From positions 1,860,001 through 1,924,000 of the forward strand of contig JASGHO010000001.1 in the NCBI GenBank assembly GCA_047602305.1: DNA of 64,000 nucleotides, in the 5' to 3' direction. Below, in pieces: positions 1 through 8,909 of the stretch. Source of the stretch: Ancrocorticia sp047602305 (GTDB lineage Bacteria > Actinomycetota > Actinomycetes > Actinomycetales > Actinomycetaceae). Both the position numbers and the translations under genes were made by a program. Numbering within the stretch: position 1 is the stretch's first letter; the number at the start of each line of letters is the position of its first letter. The notes under the pieces are model-generated. The model made no database searches, was not told the DNA's origin, and saw nothing but the letters and a program-made list of their open reading frames with translations.

Positions 1-408
1 GGTTCGCGAACCGCTCGACGGCTTCGAATCGGGCTCACCCGACTCCTTCGACGCAGATCCACCCAGCGTGATCGGCGCGGGGTCGATCTTGAGGGGAGGC
101 TTGTCAGCTCCGGCTGGCGCTTTGTTGGCTGGCGCTTCGCCAGACGGAGTTTCGGCCGGAGCAGGCGCCGCAGCTGCTTTGTCAGCCGCCGCTTCAACCA
201 CCGCCGCTTCGTCTTCTACAGGCGCGGCCAGCGCTGAGCCAACCACAGCCGATTCGCCAGTATCCTCCGGCGCAGCCTGAGCCGCGGGAGTTGGCTCATT
301 CGATGCCCCTTCGGGCACTGCCGGCTGAGCCTCGCCGTTCTTTACAGCTGATTCATCCAGCATCGGTGAGTGGTCAGACTGCGAGTCCGAACGATGCGGC
401 TGCGTCAT
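1..408 (-). CDS. hypothetical protein, N-terminal part, runs off window
   Basis: An open frame of 136 codons starts with ATG at 408-406 and stays open to the window edge. The start lies directly after the TAG stop of hpt, and a GGAGGAT ribosome site sits inside the end of hpt, so the two are probably translationally coupled. The visible part is almost entirely Ala, Pro, Glu and Ser and looks disordered, with no signal peptide or membrane segment. In many actinobacteria ftsH or folE follows hpt, but this N-terminus resembles neither, so I do not name it. The functional domain, if any, lies outside the window. Confidence 0.7.
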   Translation of the reverse strand, partial: MTQPHRSDSQSDHSPMLDESAVKNGEAQPAVPEGASNEPTPAAQAAPEDTGESAVVGSALAAPVEDEAAVVEAAADKAAAAPAPAETPSGEAPANKAPAGADKPPLKIDPAPITLGGSASKESGEPDSKPSSGSRT

Positions 409-963
409 CTATCCTCCGTAGACGTGAGGGGCGAGAGTTCCAATGACCGACAGGTGGCGGTAGTCCTCGGCGTAGTCGAGGCCATAGCCCACCACGAACT
501 CATTGGGGATATCGAAACCGATGAAGTCCACATGAATCTCCACCTTGGCTGCTTCCGGCTTGCGAAGCATGGTGGCGATCCGGACGTCCTTTGCTCCGCG
601 CGACTCAAGGTTCGCCTTGAGCCAGGAGAGGGTGAGGCCGGAATCGATGATGTCCTCAACGATGAGCACCTCGCGGTTGGTGATGTCCGTGTCAAGGTCC
701 TTGAGAATGCGGACAACGCCGGAGGACTTGGTTCCGCTGCCGTAGGAGGAGACGGCCATCCAGTCCATTGCTACCGGCGAGTGGATCTTGCGAACCAGAT
801 CGGCGACAACCATGACGGCGCCACGTAGCACGCCCACAACAAGAATGTTGCGCCCGGCGTAGTGCTCGTCAATCTGAGCGGCGAGCTCAGCGAGTTTGTC
901 GTTGATCTGTTCCTCGGTGTACAGAATCTTCTCGAGATCCTGACCCATGTCACGAGCGTCCAT
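409..963 (-). CDS. hpt: hypoxanthine phosphoribosyltransferase
   Basis: Purine salvage enzyme that transfers phosphoribose from PRPP to hypoxanthine or guanine. About 184 residues, normal for the family. The PRPP-binding signature VLIVEDIIDSGLTL is intact, and the N-terminal LRGA loop and C-terminal region containing IPNEFVVGYGLDYAE are typical. I chose ATG at 963 over the GTG one codon upstream because AAAGGA is spaced correctly only for the ATG. It follows tilS on the same strand with a 30-bp gap, the classic actinobacterial pair. Confidence 0.95.
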   Translation of the reverse strand: MDARDMGQDLEKILYTEEQINDKLAELAAQIDEHYAGRNILVVGVLRGAVMVVADLVRKIHSPVAMDWMAVSSYGSGTKSSGVVRILKDLDTDITNREVLIVEDIIDSGLTLSWLKANLESRGAKDVRIATMLRKPEAAKVEIHVDFIGFDIPNEFVVGYGLDYAEDYRHLSVIGTLAPHVYGG

Positions 964-993
964 CACTGTCCTTTCTCGGGTGATGAGCTAAGA

Positions 994-2217
994 CTACCTG
1001 CCAAAGTGGATGCGTCCGGCGCGTTGTTCGCCACGCACGCCGGGCAAATCAATGCCGCGTCCGCCTCCGGGCCCGGTGACGAGTTCGTCGAGATGATCGA
1101 CATGCCATCCCACCAGCTCTCCCGCACGTGCCCCGGCCTGTAATGCCAGTACTTTTAACACTCTGGTACGTACCGCCCGGGGTAATTGACGTAACTCGAG
1201 AATGCTCACACTGAGAGACTCCTCATCCACTATGCGAGCACATTCACGCCGGGTCCACAGCTCCAGCGCTTCTTCGTCCGCCTGGAGCAGCCGCGCCGTG
1301 CGCGCCAACGCTTCGACGACGCCGGGCCCCAGATCCTGTTCCAACGCCGGGATCGCGTGGTGACGCAGGGCCGAGCGCCGCAACGGGGAGCCGTCCTGGG
1401 CGCGCCAATGGGAGGTAGGTTCGTTGGTCGGGTCCTCCACCCACGAGATACCGGCCGATCTCAGCCCCGCCCGCAAGTCCTCACGGCGCAGGTCGAGCAG
1501 CGGCCGCAACGCCATGATCTGCGGATGTTCGGGCAGCCGCGCAATCGCCGCCATACCTCGGATTGACCGCGCCCCGGAACCGCGGGCCAGCCCGAGAAGT
1601 ACAGTTTCGGCCTGATCATCCGCGGTGTGTCCGAGAAGGACGACGGCGGCGCGGGCCCACGCACTTCTCCCACTCGCCTCCGACGTCCCTTGCGTCGTCG
1701 TCTGGTTCGCTTCCCCCGAGTCCGCCGCGTCACTTGCGTCATCTCCAGTGGCGCCCCGGGTCGCCGTCGCCTCTGGGAAATCAGCAGAATCCGGCGAGAC
1801 TGACGCGTCACGCAAGCCTGCGTTCCCAGCCGCTCGCGCCCGTGCCGTCGTCGTCGATTCTGCAACCCGGGCAATCGCTGCGTAACGCGCGCTACGCGCC
1901 TCGGCTTCCGGTCCACCGCCAGAATCCAGCGTCACGCGCGCCACATCCGCGTGACGCACGCCGAGCCCCAACAGTTGCGCGCGCACATGTTCCGCTTCGC
2001 GCGCGGACTCCTCGCGCAGCCCGTGGTCTACGGTCAAGGCGTCCACCACGTACCCGTCGCGCGAGCCAACAAACAGCGTGGCCTGGGCCAGCGCCATGGA
2101 ATCCGAGCCGCCCGAGCAGGCGAGCAGCAACCGGCTTCCCGGCGCCACCCCCGCCTCCTTCAACAGCGTTCGCAGTGCCCTGCGGGCGGCGGCCACGGTG
2201 GGGTGTGGTCCCGCCAT
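994..2217 (-). CDS. tilS: tRNA(Ile)-lysidine synthetase
   Basis: Modifies C34 of the tRNA-Ile CAU anticodon to lysidine with ATP and lysine, an essential decoding step. The N-type ATP pyrophosphatase loop SGGSDS appears near residue 35, and the later motif GHTADDQAETVLL marks the catalytic domain. A low-complexity Ala/Thr/Ser-rich insert at roughly residues 115-190 separates the two and is longer than in most homologues. Length is 407 residues. GAGGAC lies about 10 nt before the ATG. The start is 3 bp beyond the stop of the upstream metalloprotease gene, suggesting one operon with hpt. Confidence 0.93.
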   Translation of the reverse strand: MAGPHPTVAAARRALRTLLKEAGVAPGSRLLLACSGGSDSMALAQATLFVGSRDGYVVDALTVDHGLREESAREAEHVRAQLLGLGVRHADVARVTLDSGGGPEAEARSARYAAIARVAESTTTARARAAGNAGLRDASVSPDSADFPEATATRGATGDDASDAADSGEANQTTTQGTSEASGRSAWARAAVVLLGHTADDQAETVLLGLARGSGARSIRGMAAIARLPEHPQIMALRPLLDLRREDLRAGLRSAGISWVEDPTNEPTSHWRAQDGSPLRRSALRHHAIPALEQDLGPGVVEALARTARLLQADEEALELWTRRECARIVDEESLSVSILELRQLPRAVRTRVLKVLALQAGARAGELVGWHVDHLDELVTGPGGGRGIDLPGVRGEQRAGRIHFGR

Positions 2218-2220
2218 CGG

Positions 2221-3222
2221 TCAGGCGTCCTCACCCAGGTAGTCCGTGCCGATCACCCTATGCACCCAGGTGAGGGGCGAAGCGATCTCCTCGATGCTGG
2301 GGGCGTTGAGCGGACTCTCCCACAGCTGGTTGAGTCCTTCCACGCCCACGTCCTTCACCACCTCCGCAACGAAGGTCTCCCCCGCCGCGTACTGGTTCAT
2401 CTTCATGTCCATGCCGGTGAGGCGCTGCAACCATTTCTTCCACGGGCTGGAGTTGTCGCGCCGCGCCTTCATCGCCGTCTTCAAACGACGCTTGGAGGGG
2501 AGCTGACCAATGGGAACCGCGTTCATGACAAACTCGGCGTGTCCCTCCAAGACACTCATGATGGCGCTGATATCTCCGCCCGGACCGGAGTCCAGAGCGA
2601 GCGCGGCATCGGAACCGGTGGCGTCCTCCACCATCGCGCGCGCCCGCGAAATGATGTAATCGCGCAGCCAGGGGGCCTGCGCGAACTGTGCCGCATGTGT
2701 CAACTCGTGCACGCACACCCACAGCGCCAGATCGCGCTGATCAAGATCAAAAGCGCGCTGGAACTCCAGAATGTTGGGAGCCACCAACACCAGCCGGCCC
2801 GGCACCTGCGCGCCGTCATCCGCGAGCGGATCGTACTGGCCCAGCACGCTCTTGGCCATGAGCGCCAAACCGGCGCCCACTTCCACCGAAATCAGGGCCG
2901 ACGACGGCCCCGCCAACACCCGAAACTTACCGCCCTGCGAGTCCCCCGCCTGTGCTGCCAGGAGTTCCTCACCCAGCACCGCCTCCAGTGATGACGCGGT
3001 GCCAGCAGCCCATTGCTCCCTGTCCAGGATATACACGGGGACGGTTGCGGACAGGGGCGCGGCCTCCATCTTGCTCACCGCGGCCACAATGTTCGGGGCG
3101 CGCCGCGCCATCGCACGCAACCCCGCCACCACGGCGCGCGCCTCCTGCGGCTGCGCCTGAGGAATACGTCCGGTGAGAATGGAGGACACCTTGCCTGCCA
3201 ATGAAGGATCAATATGGGCCAT
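2221..3222 (-). CDS. zinc-dependent metalloprotease-like protein (DUF2342 / F420-associated family)
   Basis: A 333-residue protein carrying the zincin motif HELTHAAQF near residue 165 and a downstream EGHAEF that would supply the third zinc ligand. This matches the actinobacterial family often annotated as coenzyme F420 biosynthesis-associated or zincin-like. No signal peptide is visible, so it is probably cytoplasmic. Its position between dacB and tilS on the same strand is typical. Substrate and function are unknown for the family. The ribosome site before the ATG is weak. Confidence 0.85.
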   Translation of the reverse strand: MAHIDPSLAGKVSSILTGRIPQAQPQEARAVVAGLRAMARRAPNIVAAVSKMEAAPLSATVPVYILDREQWAAGTASSLEAVLGEELLAAQAGDSQGGKFRVLAGPSSALISVEVGAGLALMAKSVLGQYDPLADDGAQVPGRLVLVAPNILEFQRAFDLDQRDLALWVCVHELTHAAQFAQAPWLRDYIISRARAMVEDATGSDAALALDSGPGGDISAIMSVLEGHAEFVMNAVPIGQLPSKRRLKTAMKARRDNSSPWKKWLQRLTGMDMKMNQYAAGETFVAEVVKDVGVEGLNQLWESPLNAPSIEEIASPLTWVHRVIGTDYLGEDA

Positions 3223-3234
3223 GGCTCTACCGTG

Positions 3235-4599
3235 TCACAGCTTGCTGAGTGATACCAGGAAATTGTCGATCACCGAGCGCATATTCGTGGTCGCCCCGGT
3301 CTCAATATGGTCCACGAGAATCGAGAAGGTAAGCACCCGCCCCTTCTCCGTCATGACGTAACCGGACAACGAGTTCGCTTCAATGAGGGTGCCGGTCTTG
3401 GCGCGAATCCGGCCCGCGACGCCGTCGTCGTTCATCCGGTACGCCAACGTTCCGTTGAGGCCCGACACCGGGAGCCCGGAGGCGATGGACTGGAGGGCGC
3501 ACTGATCGCAGCTGTAGACGTCGTCGAGAATGTCGATGAGGATCGGGTTGTCGAGGCGGTTGAGGAACGAGAGGCCGGAGTTGTCCGACACGGTGAGGCG
3601 CGAGGTGTCGTAGCCGAGGTCCGTGAGCACCTGCTTGGTGGCGCGGGCGCCGCCGTCGAAATCGCCCGGCTCGCCCTGGGCGATACCAATGAGGTGACCG
3701 AGGATGTCGGCGGTAGTGTTGCAGGACTCGGTCAGCATGTAATCGACCAGGTCACGGACGCTGGGCCCGCGCACCTCCGCGATATCGGTGGCGCTGGCGG
3801 GGGCCTCAGCCCGGCCCACAACGTTGGCGGTGATGCCGCGCTGCTTCAAAGCCGCCGCGAAGGTATCGAGGGCCTGAAGATCCGGATCCACAGTAAACGC
3901 ATCATTGGCATCGCGCGAAAGGTTCACCGCAATCGGACGCATCTGCATGACGTAAACGGTGTCGGGGCCCTCCACCTCCGGGTGGTACAGCGGCCCGGTG
4001 AAAAGCGAAGAATCCACGGCAAGACTCACCGAGGTGAGCCCCTCATCCTTCAGCTTCGCCGCCGTCGCCTCCGCAAGATCGCCGAGGCCCGCGTGGCCCA
4101 CAATCGCGTCCGGGTTGCCCGCGCCCGCGGCAAGCATGGCATCCCCGCCGCCCACCAAGTACAGGGTCTTGTCCGCAAGAACGGTGGTGGTGGGGAGCGT
4201 GGCGTCCGGGCCGAACGTGGAAAGTGCAGCCGTAGCCGTCAACATCTTCTGATTCGACGCCGGAATCCGGGGCGTCGTCGGGTTGAGCGAACCCAGAATC
4301 TCGCCCGTCGCCGCATCAACCACCTCCACCGAGGCCTCACCCGACATGCCCGGATCAGCAATAAAAGAAGCAATCAGGCCCTGAACATCGGTAGCATGAG
4401 GGATCGGAGCTTCGGCGCTGGGCTCCGATGGCTGCACAAAGGTCACATTCTGGGATACAAATGCAGGATAAGCCGCTGCTTTTTGCTCAACGGGACGCGT
4501 AGTGAGGAGTCCCGGGGTAAGATCAAAGGCATCCGCTAATAAGTAGGTTCCGCCAAGCGCCAATAGAGCAGTCACTGCAACCTGTGTTTTCCGATTCAC
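3235..4599 (-). CDS. dacB: D-alanyl-D-alanine carboxypeptidase/endopeptidase, PBP4 (class C) type
   Basis: Peptidoglycan-trimming enzyme of the S13 family, exported by an N-terminal hydrophobic segment at about residues 7-23. All three penicillin-binding motifs are present: SNQK at residues 115-118, SCN in the stretch LTESCNTTAD, and KTG in RAKTGTLIEAN. Length 454 residues fits the family. Translation appears to start at GTG (4599), with no clear ribosome site upstream, so initiation may be weak or leaderless. It is divergent from ppa across a 75-bp gap that must hold both promoters. Confidence 0.92.
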   Translation of the reverse strand: MNRKTQVAVTALLALGGTYLLADAFDLTPGLLTTRPVEQKAAAYPAFVSQNVTFVQPSEPSAEAPIPHATDVQGLIASFIADPGMSGEASVEVVDAATGEILGSLNPTTPRIPASNQKMLTATAALSTFGPDATLPTTTVLADKTLYLVGGGDAMLAAGAGNPDAIVGHAGLGDLAEATAAKLKDEGLTSVSLAVDSSLFTGPLYHPEVEGPDTVYVMQMRPIAVNLSRDANDAFTVDPDLQALDTFAAALKQRGITANVVGRAEAPASATDIAEVRGPSVRDLVDYMLTESCNTTADILGHLIGIAQGEPGDFDGGARATKQVLTDLGYDTSRLTVSDNSGLSFLNRLDNPILIDILDDVYSCDQCALQSIASGLPVSGLNGTLAYRMNDDGVAGRIRAKTGTLIEANSLSGYVMTEKGRVLTFSILVDHIETGATTNMRSVIDNFLVSLSKL

Positions 4600-4674
4600 A
4601 GTGCTAGTGTCGCACGGGAGCCTGTCGGTCGAGCTTTAGCGTGACCGAAGCCATCTGCACAAAGGAGAACGCTG

Positions 4675-5178
4675 ATGCTGGAGTTCGATGTCACCATCGA
4701 GATTCCTAAGGGTAATCGAAACAAGTACGAAGTGGACCACAAGACCGGGCGCATCCGCCTGGACCGTATGCTCTTCACGTCCACTCGCTACCCGGATGAC
4801 TACGGGTTCATTGACGACACTCTCGGCGAGGACGGGGATCCCCTGGATGCCCTCGTTCTGCTGGAAGAGCCCACATTCCCCGGCTGCGTCATCCGCTGCC
4901 GCGCCCTGGGCATGTTCCGCATGAGTGACGAGAGCGGCGGCGACGACAAGGTGCTATGCGTTCCGTCCGGTGATCAGCGCGCCTCCTGGCGTACCGAGAT
5001 CGAGGACGTCTCCGAGTTCCATCGCCTGGAGATCCAGCACTTCTTCGAGGTGTACAAGGATCTGGAGCCCGGCAAGTCGGTTGAGGGCGCCCACTGGGTT
5101 GGTCGCCTCGACGCCGAAGCCGAGATCCAGCGCTCCTACGAGCGCGCCAAGGAGCAAGGCTACTACGACCACCACTGA
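4675..5178 (+). CDS. ppa: inorganic pyrophosphatase, soluble family I
   Basis: Hydrolyses pyrophosphate and so drives biosynthetic reactions. The 167-residue length and the Asp-rich active site (DDYGFIDDTLGEDGDPLDALVL) match prokaryotic type I pyrophosphatases, including the D-G-D-P-L-D metal-binding signature. AAGGAG sits 8 nt before the ATG. The gene stands alone and is followed by a strong hairpin terminator. Confidence 0.97.
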   Translation: MLEFDVTIEIPKGNRNKYEVDHKTGRIRLDRMLFTSTRYPDDYGFIDDTLGEDGDPLDALVLLEEPTFPGCVIRCRALGMFRMSDESGGDDKVLCVPSGDQRASWRTEIEDVSEFHRLEIQHFFEVYKDLEPGKSVEGAHWVGRLDAEAEIQRSYERAKEQGYYDHH

Positions 5179-5200
5179 GTTTTTCTCTCGGTGAGTGTCG

Positions 5201-5238
5201 GGGCCGCGCCTACGGAAGTGGGCGCGGCCCTTTTGTTT
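5201..5238 (+). terminator. intrinsic terminator of ppa
   Basis: Perfect 10-bp GC stem GGGCCGCGCC/GGCGCGGCCC with a 10-nt loop, followed by TTTTGTTT, 22 bp after the ppa stop codon. Confidence 0.9.
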
Positions 5239-5282
5239 CGGCCCCTTTGTTTCGGCGTTTTGTTTCGGCCCTCGATCTCCCG

Positions 5283-5354
5283 AAGAGGTCACATTTCCGG
5301 GGAGAGGTCACGCCTACAACCCGTTACCTGTCCATGAAAACGTTGCCTCTCCGG
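5283..5354. repeat. dispersed repeat A (GAGAGGTCACG type), copy 1
   Basis: About 72 bp that aligns on the same strand with 29418-29489, sharing the blocks AAGAGGT, GGGAGAGG, CTACAA, CCGT and CCTCTCCGGA at the same spacing. The two ends are partly complementary (ggagagg/cctctcc). It lies between the ppa terminator and the 3' end of the NlpC/P60 gene. Function unknown. Confidence 0.5.
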
Positions 5355-5422
5355 AGGTGAGCCCCGTACGTCCCGAGCGACGTCCGGGTCGTCGGCAGCC
5401 CGGATCAGCCGACCCGTTCTGA

Positions 5423-6766
5423 TCAACCGACGACGCGAATGACTGTGGGAACTCCGAGCCAGCTGTCCTCGCCCACCCGGGTGCCCCACGACTCGTTCCA
5501 CGCGCCAACATTCTGGCCGTTGCCGAGGCTGATGGCTACATGGCCGGGCCAGTAAAGAATGTCGCCGGGCTGCGCCTGGGAATAGGGCAGGTGGCGTCCG
5601 GCAGAAAGCACGGAGGCGTAGGAGTTCTCCATGGGGATGCCGCTCTGGGTGTAGACCCAGCTCACGAATCCGAGGCAATCCCAACCGTCTGGCGTGCGGT
5701 GGCCCCACACGTAGGGAACGCCCACGTAGTTCAAACCGAGATTGAGGATTGCCTGACCGGAGGCGGAGGGAGCAACCGGGGCTGGTTCTGGCTCCGGTTC
5801 AGGTTCGGGCTCCGGCACAGGCTCTGGTTCCGGAGCGGGCGCCACAGGTTCCGGCTCAGGTTCGGGGGTTGGCTCCGGGGCCGGAGCAACCGGTTCCGGA
5901 GCGGGCGTGCCCGTACTACCGGGATCAACAGGGGTCTCGGCAGGCTGGGCTGGCTGTGGCGCACGCGTGGCTGCCTGCTGGGCCTGCTCAACCAAAGCCC
6001 TCTGCTGCTCTTCAGCCAGCTTACGGGCTTCAGCTTCCTTCTGCTCCTGGATCTCTCGCTCAATCTGAGCGGTGGTTCCCTTCTGGGCGGCAAGCTGGGC
6101 CACCAGCGATTCCTTCTCGCTACCAATCTGGGCAAGTCGTGTCTGCGCGGCCGCGTGACGGTCTGTTGCCTCCTTGGCAGCGGCTTCGGCTTCCTCAGCA
6201 GCCTTGTTCCGAAGCTCAGTCTTGCGGTCGGCATCTTGCCTCATACTGTCAGCAACATCAAGCAGGGCAACAAACTCCTGTACTTGCTGATCAGCTCCTT
6301 GACCGACCCTGTCGTATGCGCGGGCTTTGTCCGATGCCGCTGCGAGGGAGTCTGCTCCCAGGAGGTAGTTAGCTCCTGAAATCGATGCCGCACCGTCGCG
6401 ATAGAGCGCCGAGGAGATGCGCCCCAGCTCGGCCTTGGCACCATCGGCCTTGACCGCGGCAGCATCCGCTGCCGCGTGAGCCGCCGCAGCATCACCAATA
6501 GCATCCGTGAGCTTACGGTCAGCTTCAATCTTTTGGGCGTCAGCCTGCGCGGCCACCAGACCTAGTTCGTTACTTTCCGCGGTGAGCTGGGCAAGTTGAA
6601 CTTCGAGATCTGCCAGTGAGAGTTCGGTGCTCTGCTCGGCCGCCTTTGCCCGAGCCAGCTTGTCCTCATCATCTGCGAGCGCTGGCGATACCGACGCGGC
6701 CGCCACGATCGTCATTGCGGTCATGAAAGCCAACGACCGACGCGTTCGAGACACGGATTTCCCCAT
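5423..6766 (-). CDS. secreted NlpC/P60 peptidoglycan endopeptidase, RipA-like
   Basis: Probable cell-wall hydrolase that cuts stem peptides during division. The 447-residue protein has a signal peptide ending near ASPALA, a long coiled-coil region (about residues 32-250) rich in Ala, Glu and Lys, a Pro/Glu linker with repeated PEPEP units, and a C-terminal NlpC/P60 domain. Cys in GWDCLGFVSW and His in WPGHVAISLGN are the expected catalytic residues. The usual DCSG around the cysteine is DCLG here. The order coiled coil, linker, catalytic domain resembles RipA and FtsX-activated hydrolases, where the coil regulates activity. Confidence 0.9.
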   Translation of the reverse strand: MGKSVSRTRRSLAFMTAMTIVAAASVSPALADDEDKLARAKAAEQSTELSLADLEVQLAQLTAESNELGLVAAQADAQKIEADRKLTDAIGDAAAAHAAADAAAVKADGAKAELGRISSALYRDGAASISGANYLLGADSLAAASDKARAYDRVGQGADQQVQEFVALLDVADSMRQDADRKTELRNKAAEEAEAAAKEATDRHAAAQTRLAQIGSEKESLVAQLAAQKGTTAQIEREIQEQKEAEARKLAEEQQRALVEQAQQAATRAPQPAQPAETPVDPGSTGTPAPEPVAPAPEPTPEPEPEPVAPAPEPEPVPEPEPEPEPEPAPVAPSASGQAILNLGLNYVGVPYVWGHRTPDGWDCLGFVSWVYTQSGIPMENSYASVLSAGRHLPYSQAQPGDILYWPGHVAISLGNGQNVGAWNESWGTRVGEDSWLGVPTVIRVVG

Positions 6767-7036
6767 TGTTTCTCCGTCTGTATAAATACAGCAGCGAGCA
6801 GGCTGTTAAAACTGCCGCATGCAAGGCGTGAAAGATGCAGTGTGAACACTTCCCGTCACCTTCGTGAGCCTCTCCCCCTCAAAAGGTTCACGTTTTCATA
6901 ACGAGACATCACCGCACGGCTACGAATCTATAACATTCTCTGGCAAATTGATACATCTTCCTCAGGGATATCAAGGTTCACTTTTGTCACAACCTCCTCA
7001 AAAGTCCCATCTGCCTCAAAAATCCCATCCTTCTCA

Positions 7037-7087
7037 CCTCATCTCATGCGCGGCCTCATCTCATGCGCGGCCTCATCTCATGCGCGG
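7037..7087. repeat. 17-bp tandem repeat, three copies
   Basis: The unit CCTCATCTCATGCGCGG occurs three times without a mismatch, upstream of metY. 17 is not a multiple of three, so it is unlikely to be coding. Confidence 0.9.
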
Positions 7088-7092
7088 CCAGA

Positions 7093-7180
7093 TCCCACCC
7101 CTAGCCACCTCACCCCCATCCCCAGCTACACCTCACCCCCATCCCTCACCCCACACCACGCCCTGCACCAGCCACATCCT
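7093..7180 (+). promoter_or_regulatory. C-rich, G-poor tract, possible Rho utilisation site in the metY leader
   Basis: Only 5 G in 88 nt, with well over half C, on the strand that would be the metY mRNA leader. It is followed within 16 nt by a strong hairpin. This composition is what Rho needs to load, so a Rho-dependent attenuator is possible. Inference from composition only. Confidence 0.4.
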
Positions 7181-7195
7181 GGACCACCGCCTTCA

Positions 7196-7224
7196 CCGAA
7201 GGTCTCAACTCATGAGACCTTCGG
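7196..7224. promoter_or_regulatory. perfect 12-bp inverted repeat in the metY leader
   Basis: Arms CCGAAGGTCTCA and TGAGACCTTCGG with a 5-nt loop, about 230 bp before the metY start. There is no T-run after it on either strand, so it could be an operator or an RNA stem rather than a simple terminator. Confidence 0.6.
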
Positions 7225-7362
7225 CCCGCAACTTGACGCCTTCATGGCTGCGTCGCCTATGCTCGGAAACATGTTCATGCGAATGCCCAACTAGCGCACC
7301 CCGTCGGGATGCTCACAGCGCGAGTCACTACTCGCCACGAGTCCCGGACGTGATGTGCGCTT

Positions 7363-7396
7363 CCAGCCCATCCGAACACAAAAATGTGCGGGCTGG
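7363..7396 (+). promoter_or_regulatory. second stem-loop in the metY leader
   Basis: CCAGCCC pairs with GGGCTGG, and inside it CACA pairs with TGTG around a short A-rich loop. It lies about 60 nt before the metY start and fits a structured 5' leader. Confidence 0.45.
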
Positions 7397-7454
7397 TAGG
7401 GACGCTATGAAGCACCGGCGTGTCCGCCGCCCGCTTTCCGTAGGGAGAGCAAGA

Positions 7455-8747
7455 ATGCCAAACACCAACGATTGGTCCTTTGACACCATCCAGATCCATG
7501 CCGGACAGCAGCCGGATTCCGATCACGGGGCACGCGCCCTGCCGATTTACCAGACCACCTCGTACGTCTTCAAGGATGCTGAGCAGGCCGCCAATCGCTT
7601 CGCTCTGACGGACGCGGGCCCCATTTACACCCGCCTCAACAACCCCACGCAGGGAGTCATCGAGGAGCGCATCGCCGCTCTCGAAGGTGGCGCCGCCGCT
7701 CTCCTCGTGGCATCCGGCCAGGCAGCCGAGCTCTACACCATCCTCAATCTCGCCCAGGCTGGCGACGAAATCGTCTCCTCCCCCTCGCTCTATGGCGGCA
7801 CCTACAACCTCTTCAAGACCACCCTCAAGCAGCTCGGCATCACCGTGCGCTGGGTGGAAAACCCAGACGATCCGGAGAGCTGGCGCGCCGAGATCACGGA
7901 CAAGACAAAGGCCCTCTACGGCGAGACCATCCCCAACCCGAAGGGCGACATCCTCGACATCGAAGCCCTCGCCGCCATCGCCCACGAGAACAACATCCCC
8001 CTCGTCGTGGACAACACCATCGGCACCCCCTACAACGTGCGCGCCTTCGAGCACGGCGCGGACATCGTCGTCGAATCAGCCACCAAGTTCCTGGGCGGTC
8101 ACGGGACGTCGGTGGGCGGCGTCGTCGTCGAAAAGGGAGATTTCAACTGGGCCAACGGCAAGTTCCCGCTGCTCTCCACCCCGGACGAAAGCTACAACGG
8201 ACTGACGTTCTCGGACATCGGGCCGGGCGCATTCGTCACCCGCATCCGCGCCACCCTGCTGCGCGACACCGGCGCGGCCATCTCACCCTTCAACGCCTTC
8301 CTCATCGGGATCGGGCTGGAGACGCTGTCCCTACGCGTGGAGCGGCACCTGGAGAACACGAAGAAGGTCGTCGAATTCCTCGACAACCGCGACGAAGTCG
8401 AATCCGTGCGCTACTCGGGCCTCGTCACCTCGCCCTACTACGAACTCGCCCAGAAGTACGCCCCCAAGGGCGCCGGCTCCGTCTTCACCTTCGAACTCAA
8501 GGGCGGCCGCCCGGCCGGCGAAGCGTTCGTGGACGCCCTCGAACTCTTCTCCAACCTGGCCAACATCGGCGACGTCCGCTCGCTCGTCATCCACCCTGCC
8601 TCCACCACCCACTCCCAGATGAACGACGACGAACTCGCCGCCGCCGGAGTGTCCGCGGGAACCATCCGGCTCTCCATCGGACTGGAAGACATCACGGACA
8701 TCCTCGCCGATCTGGAGCGCGGACTCGCCGCAGCGGCGGCGGTCTAA
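7455..8747 (+). CDS. metY: O-acetylhomoserine sulfhydrylase
   Basis: PLP enzyme that makes homocysteine from O-acetylhomoserine and sulfide. It has the Cys/Met-metabolism fold, with the PLP lysine in ESATKFLGGHG and Asp in LVVDNTIGTP. Length 430 residues is standard. The open frame extends almost 600 nt further upstream, but I start at 7455 because AGGGAG lies 7 nt before this ATG and the protein homology begins here (DWSFDTIQIHAGQ). metX, making its substrate, follows on the same strand after 162 bp. Confidence 0.95.
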   Translation: MPNTNDWSFDTIQIHAGQQPDSDHGARALPIYQTTSYVFKDAEQAANRFALTDAGPIYTRLNNPTQGVIEERIAALEGGAAALLVASGQAAELYTILNLAQAGDEIVSSPSLYGGTYNLFKTTLKQLGITVRWVENPDDPESWRAEITDKTKALYGETIPNPKGDILDIEALAAIAHENNIPLVVDNTIGTPYNVRAFEHGADIVVESATKFLGGHGTSVGGVVVEKGDFNWANGKFPLLSTPDESYNGLTFSDIGPGAFVTRIRATLLRDTGAAISPFNAFLIGIGLETLSLRVERHLENTKKVVEFLDNRDEVESVRYSGLVTSPYYELAQKYAPKGAGSVFTFELKGGRPAGEAFVDALELFSNLANIGDVRSLVIHPASTTHSQMNDDELAAAGVSAGTIRLSIGLEDITDILADLERGLAAAAAV

Positions 8748-8770
8748 GAGATTGCGTTTGAATCCTAAGT

Positions 8771-8824
8771 GGGCATCACAGCGAGCACCGCGCCGTATAC
8801 GGCATACGGAACGCTGTGGTGCCC
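8771..8824. other. hairpin between metY and metX
   Basis: GGGCATCACAGCG pairs with CGCTGTGGTGCCC over 13 positions with one G-U pair, and the loop contains the palindrome CCGTATACGG. No T-run follows, so it may stabilise or partly terminate the metY transcript rather than end it. Confidence 0.55.
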
Positions 8825-8909
8825 AGTTAGGGAGGACTAGACCCACCAACGGTCCCCAATTCTGCCGAAACCACCCCTAAACCAGCATTCTTTACCACCC
8901 AACGAAGAA

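Larger units (their letters stand above)
6767..7454. other. gene-free divergent region between the NlpC/P60 gene and metY
   Basis: No coding signal I trust. Next to the NlpC/P60 start is a small inverted repeat, ctgta/tacag at 6778-6791. The metY side holds a triplicated 17-mer (7037-7087), a C-rich G-poor tract (7093-7180), a 12-bp perfect hairpin (7196-7224) and a second hairpin (7363-7396), suggesting a long regulatory leader on metY. I could not match it to a known SAM, T-box or c-di-AMP riboswitch. Confidence 0.55.

Noticed and set aside
6767..7000. c-di-AMP (ydaO) riboswitch before the NlpC/P60 gene
   Set aside because: Such riboswitches occur before cell-wall hydrolases in actinobacteria, but the conserved core was not identifiable here.
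7190..7454. SAM-type riboswitch before metY
   Set aside because: Stems are present, but I could not find the conserved SAM-I or SAM-IV core sequences.
6864..7454. N-terminal extension of metY
   Set aside because: The upstream part is low-complexity and His/Pro/Ser-rich, while the ribosome site and homology begin at 7455.
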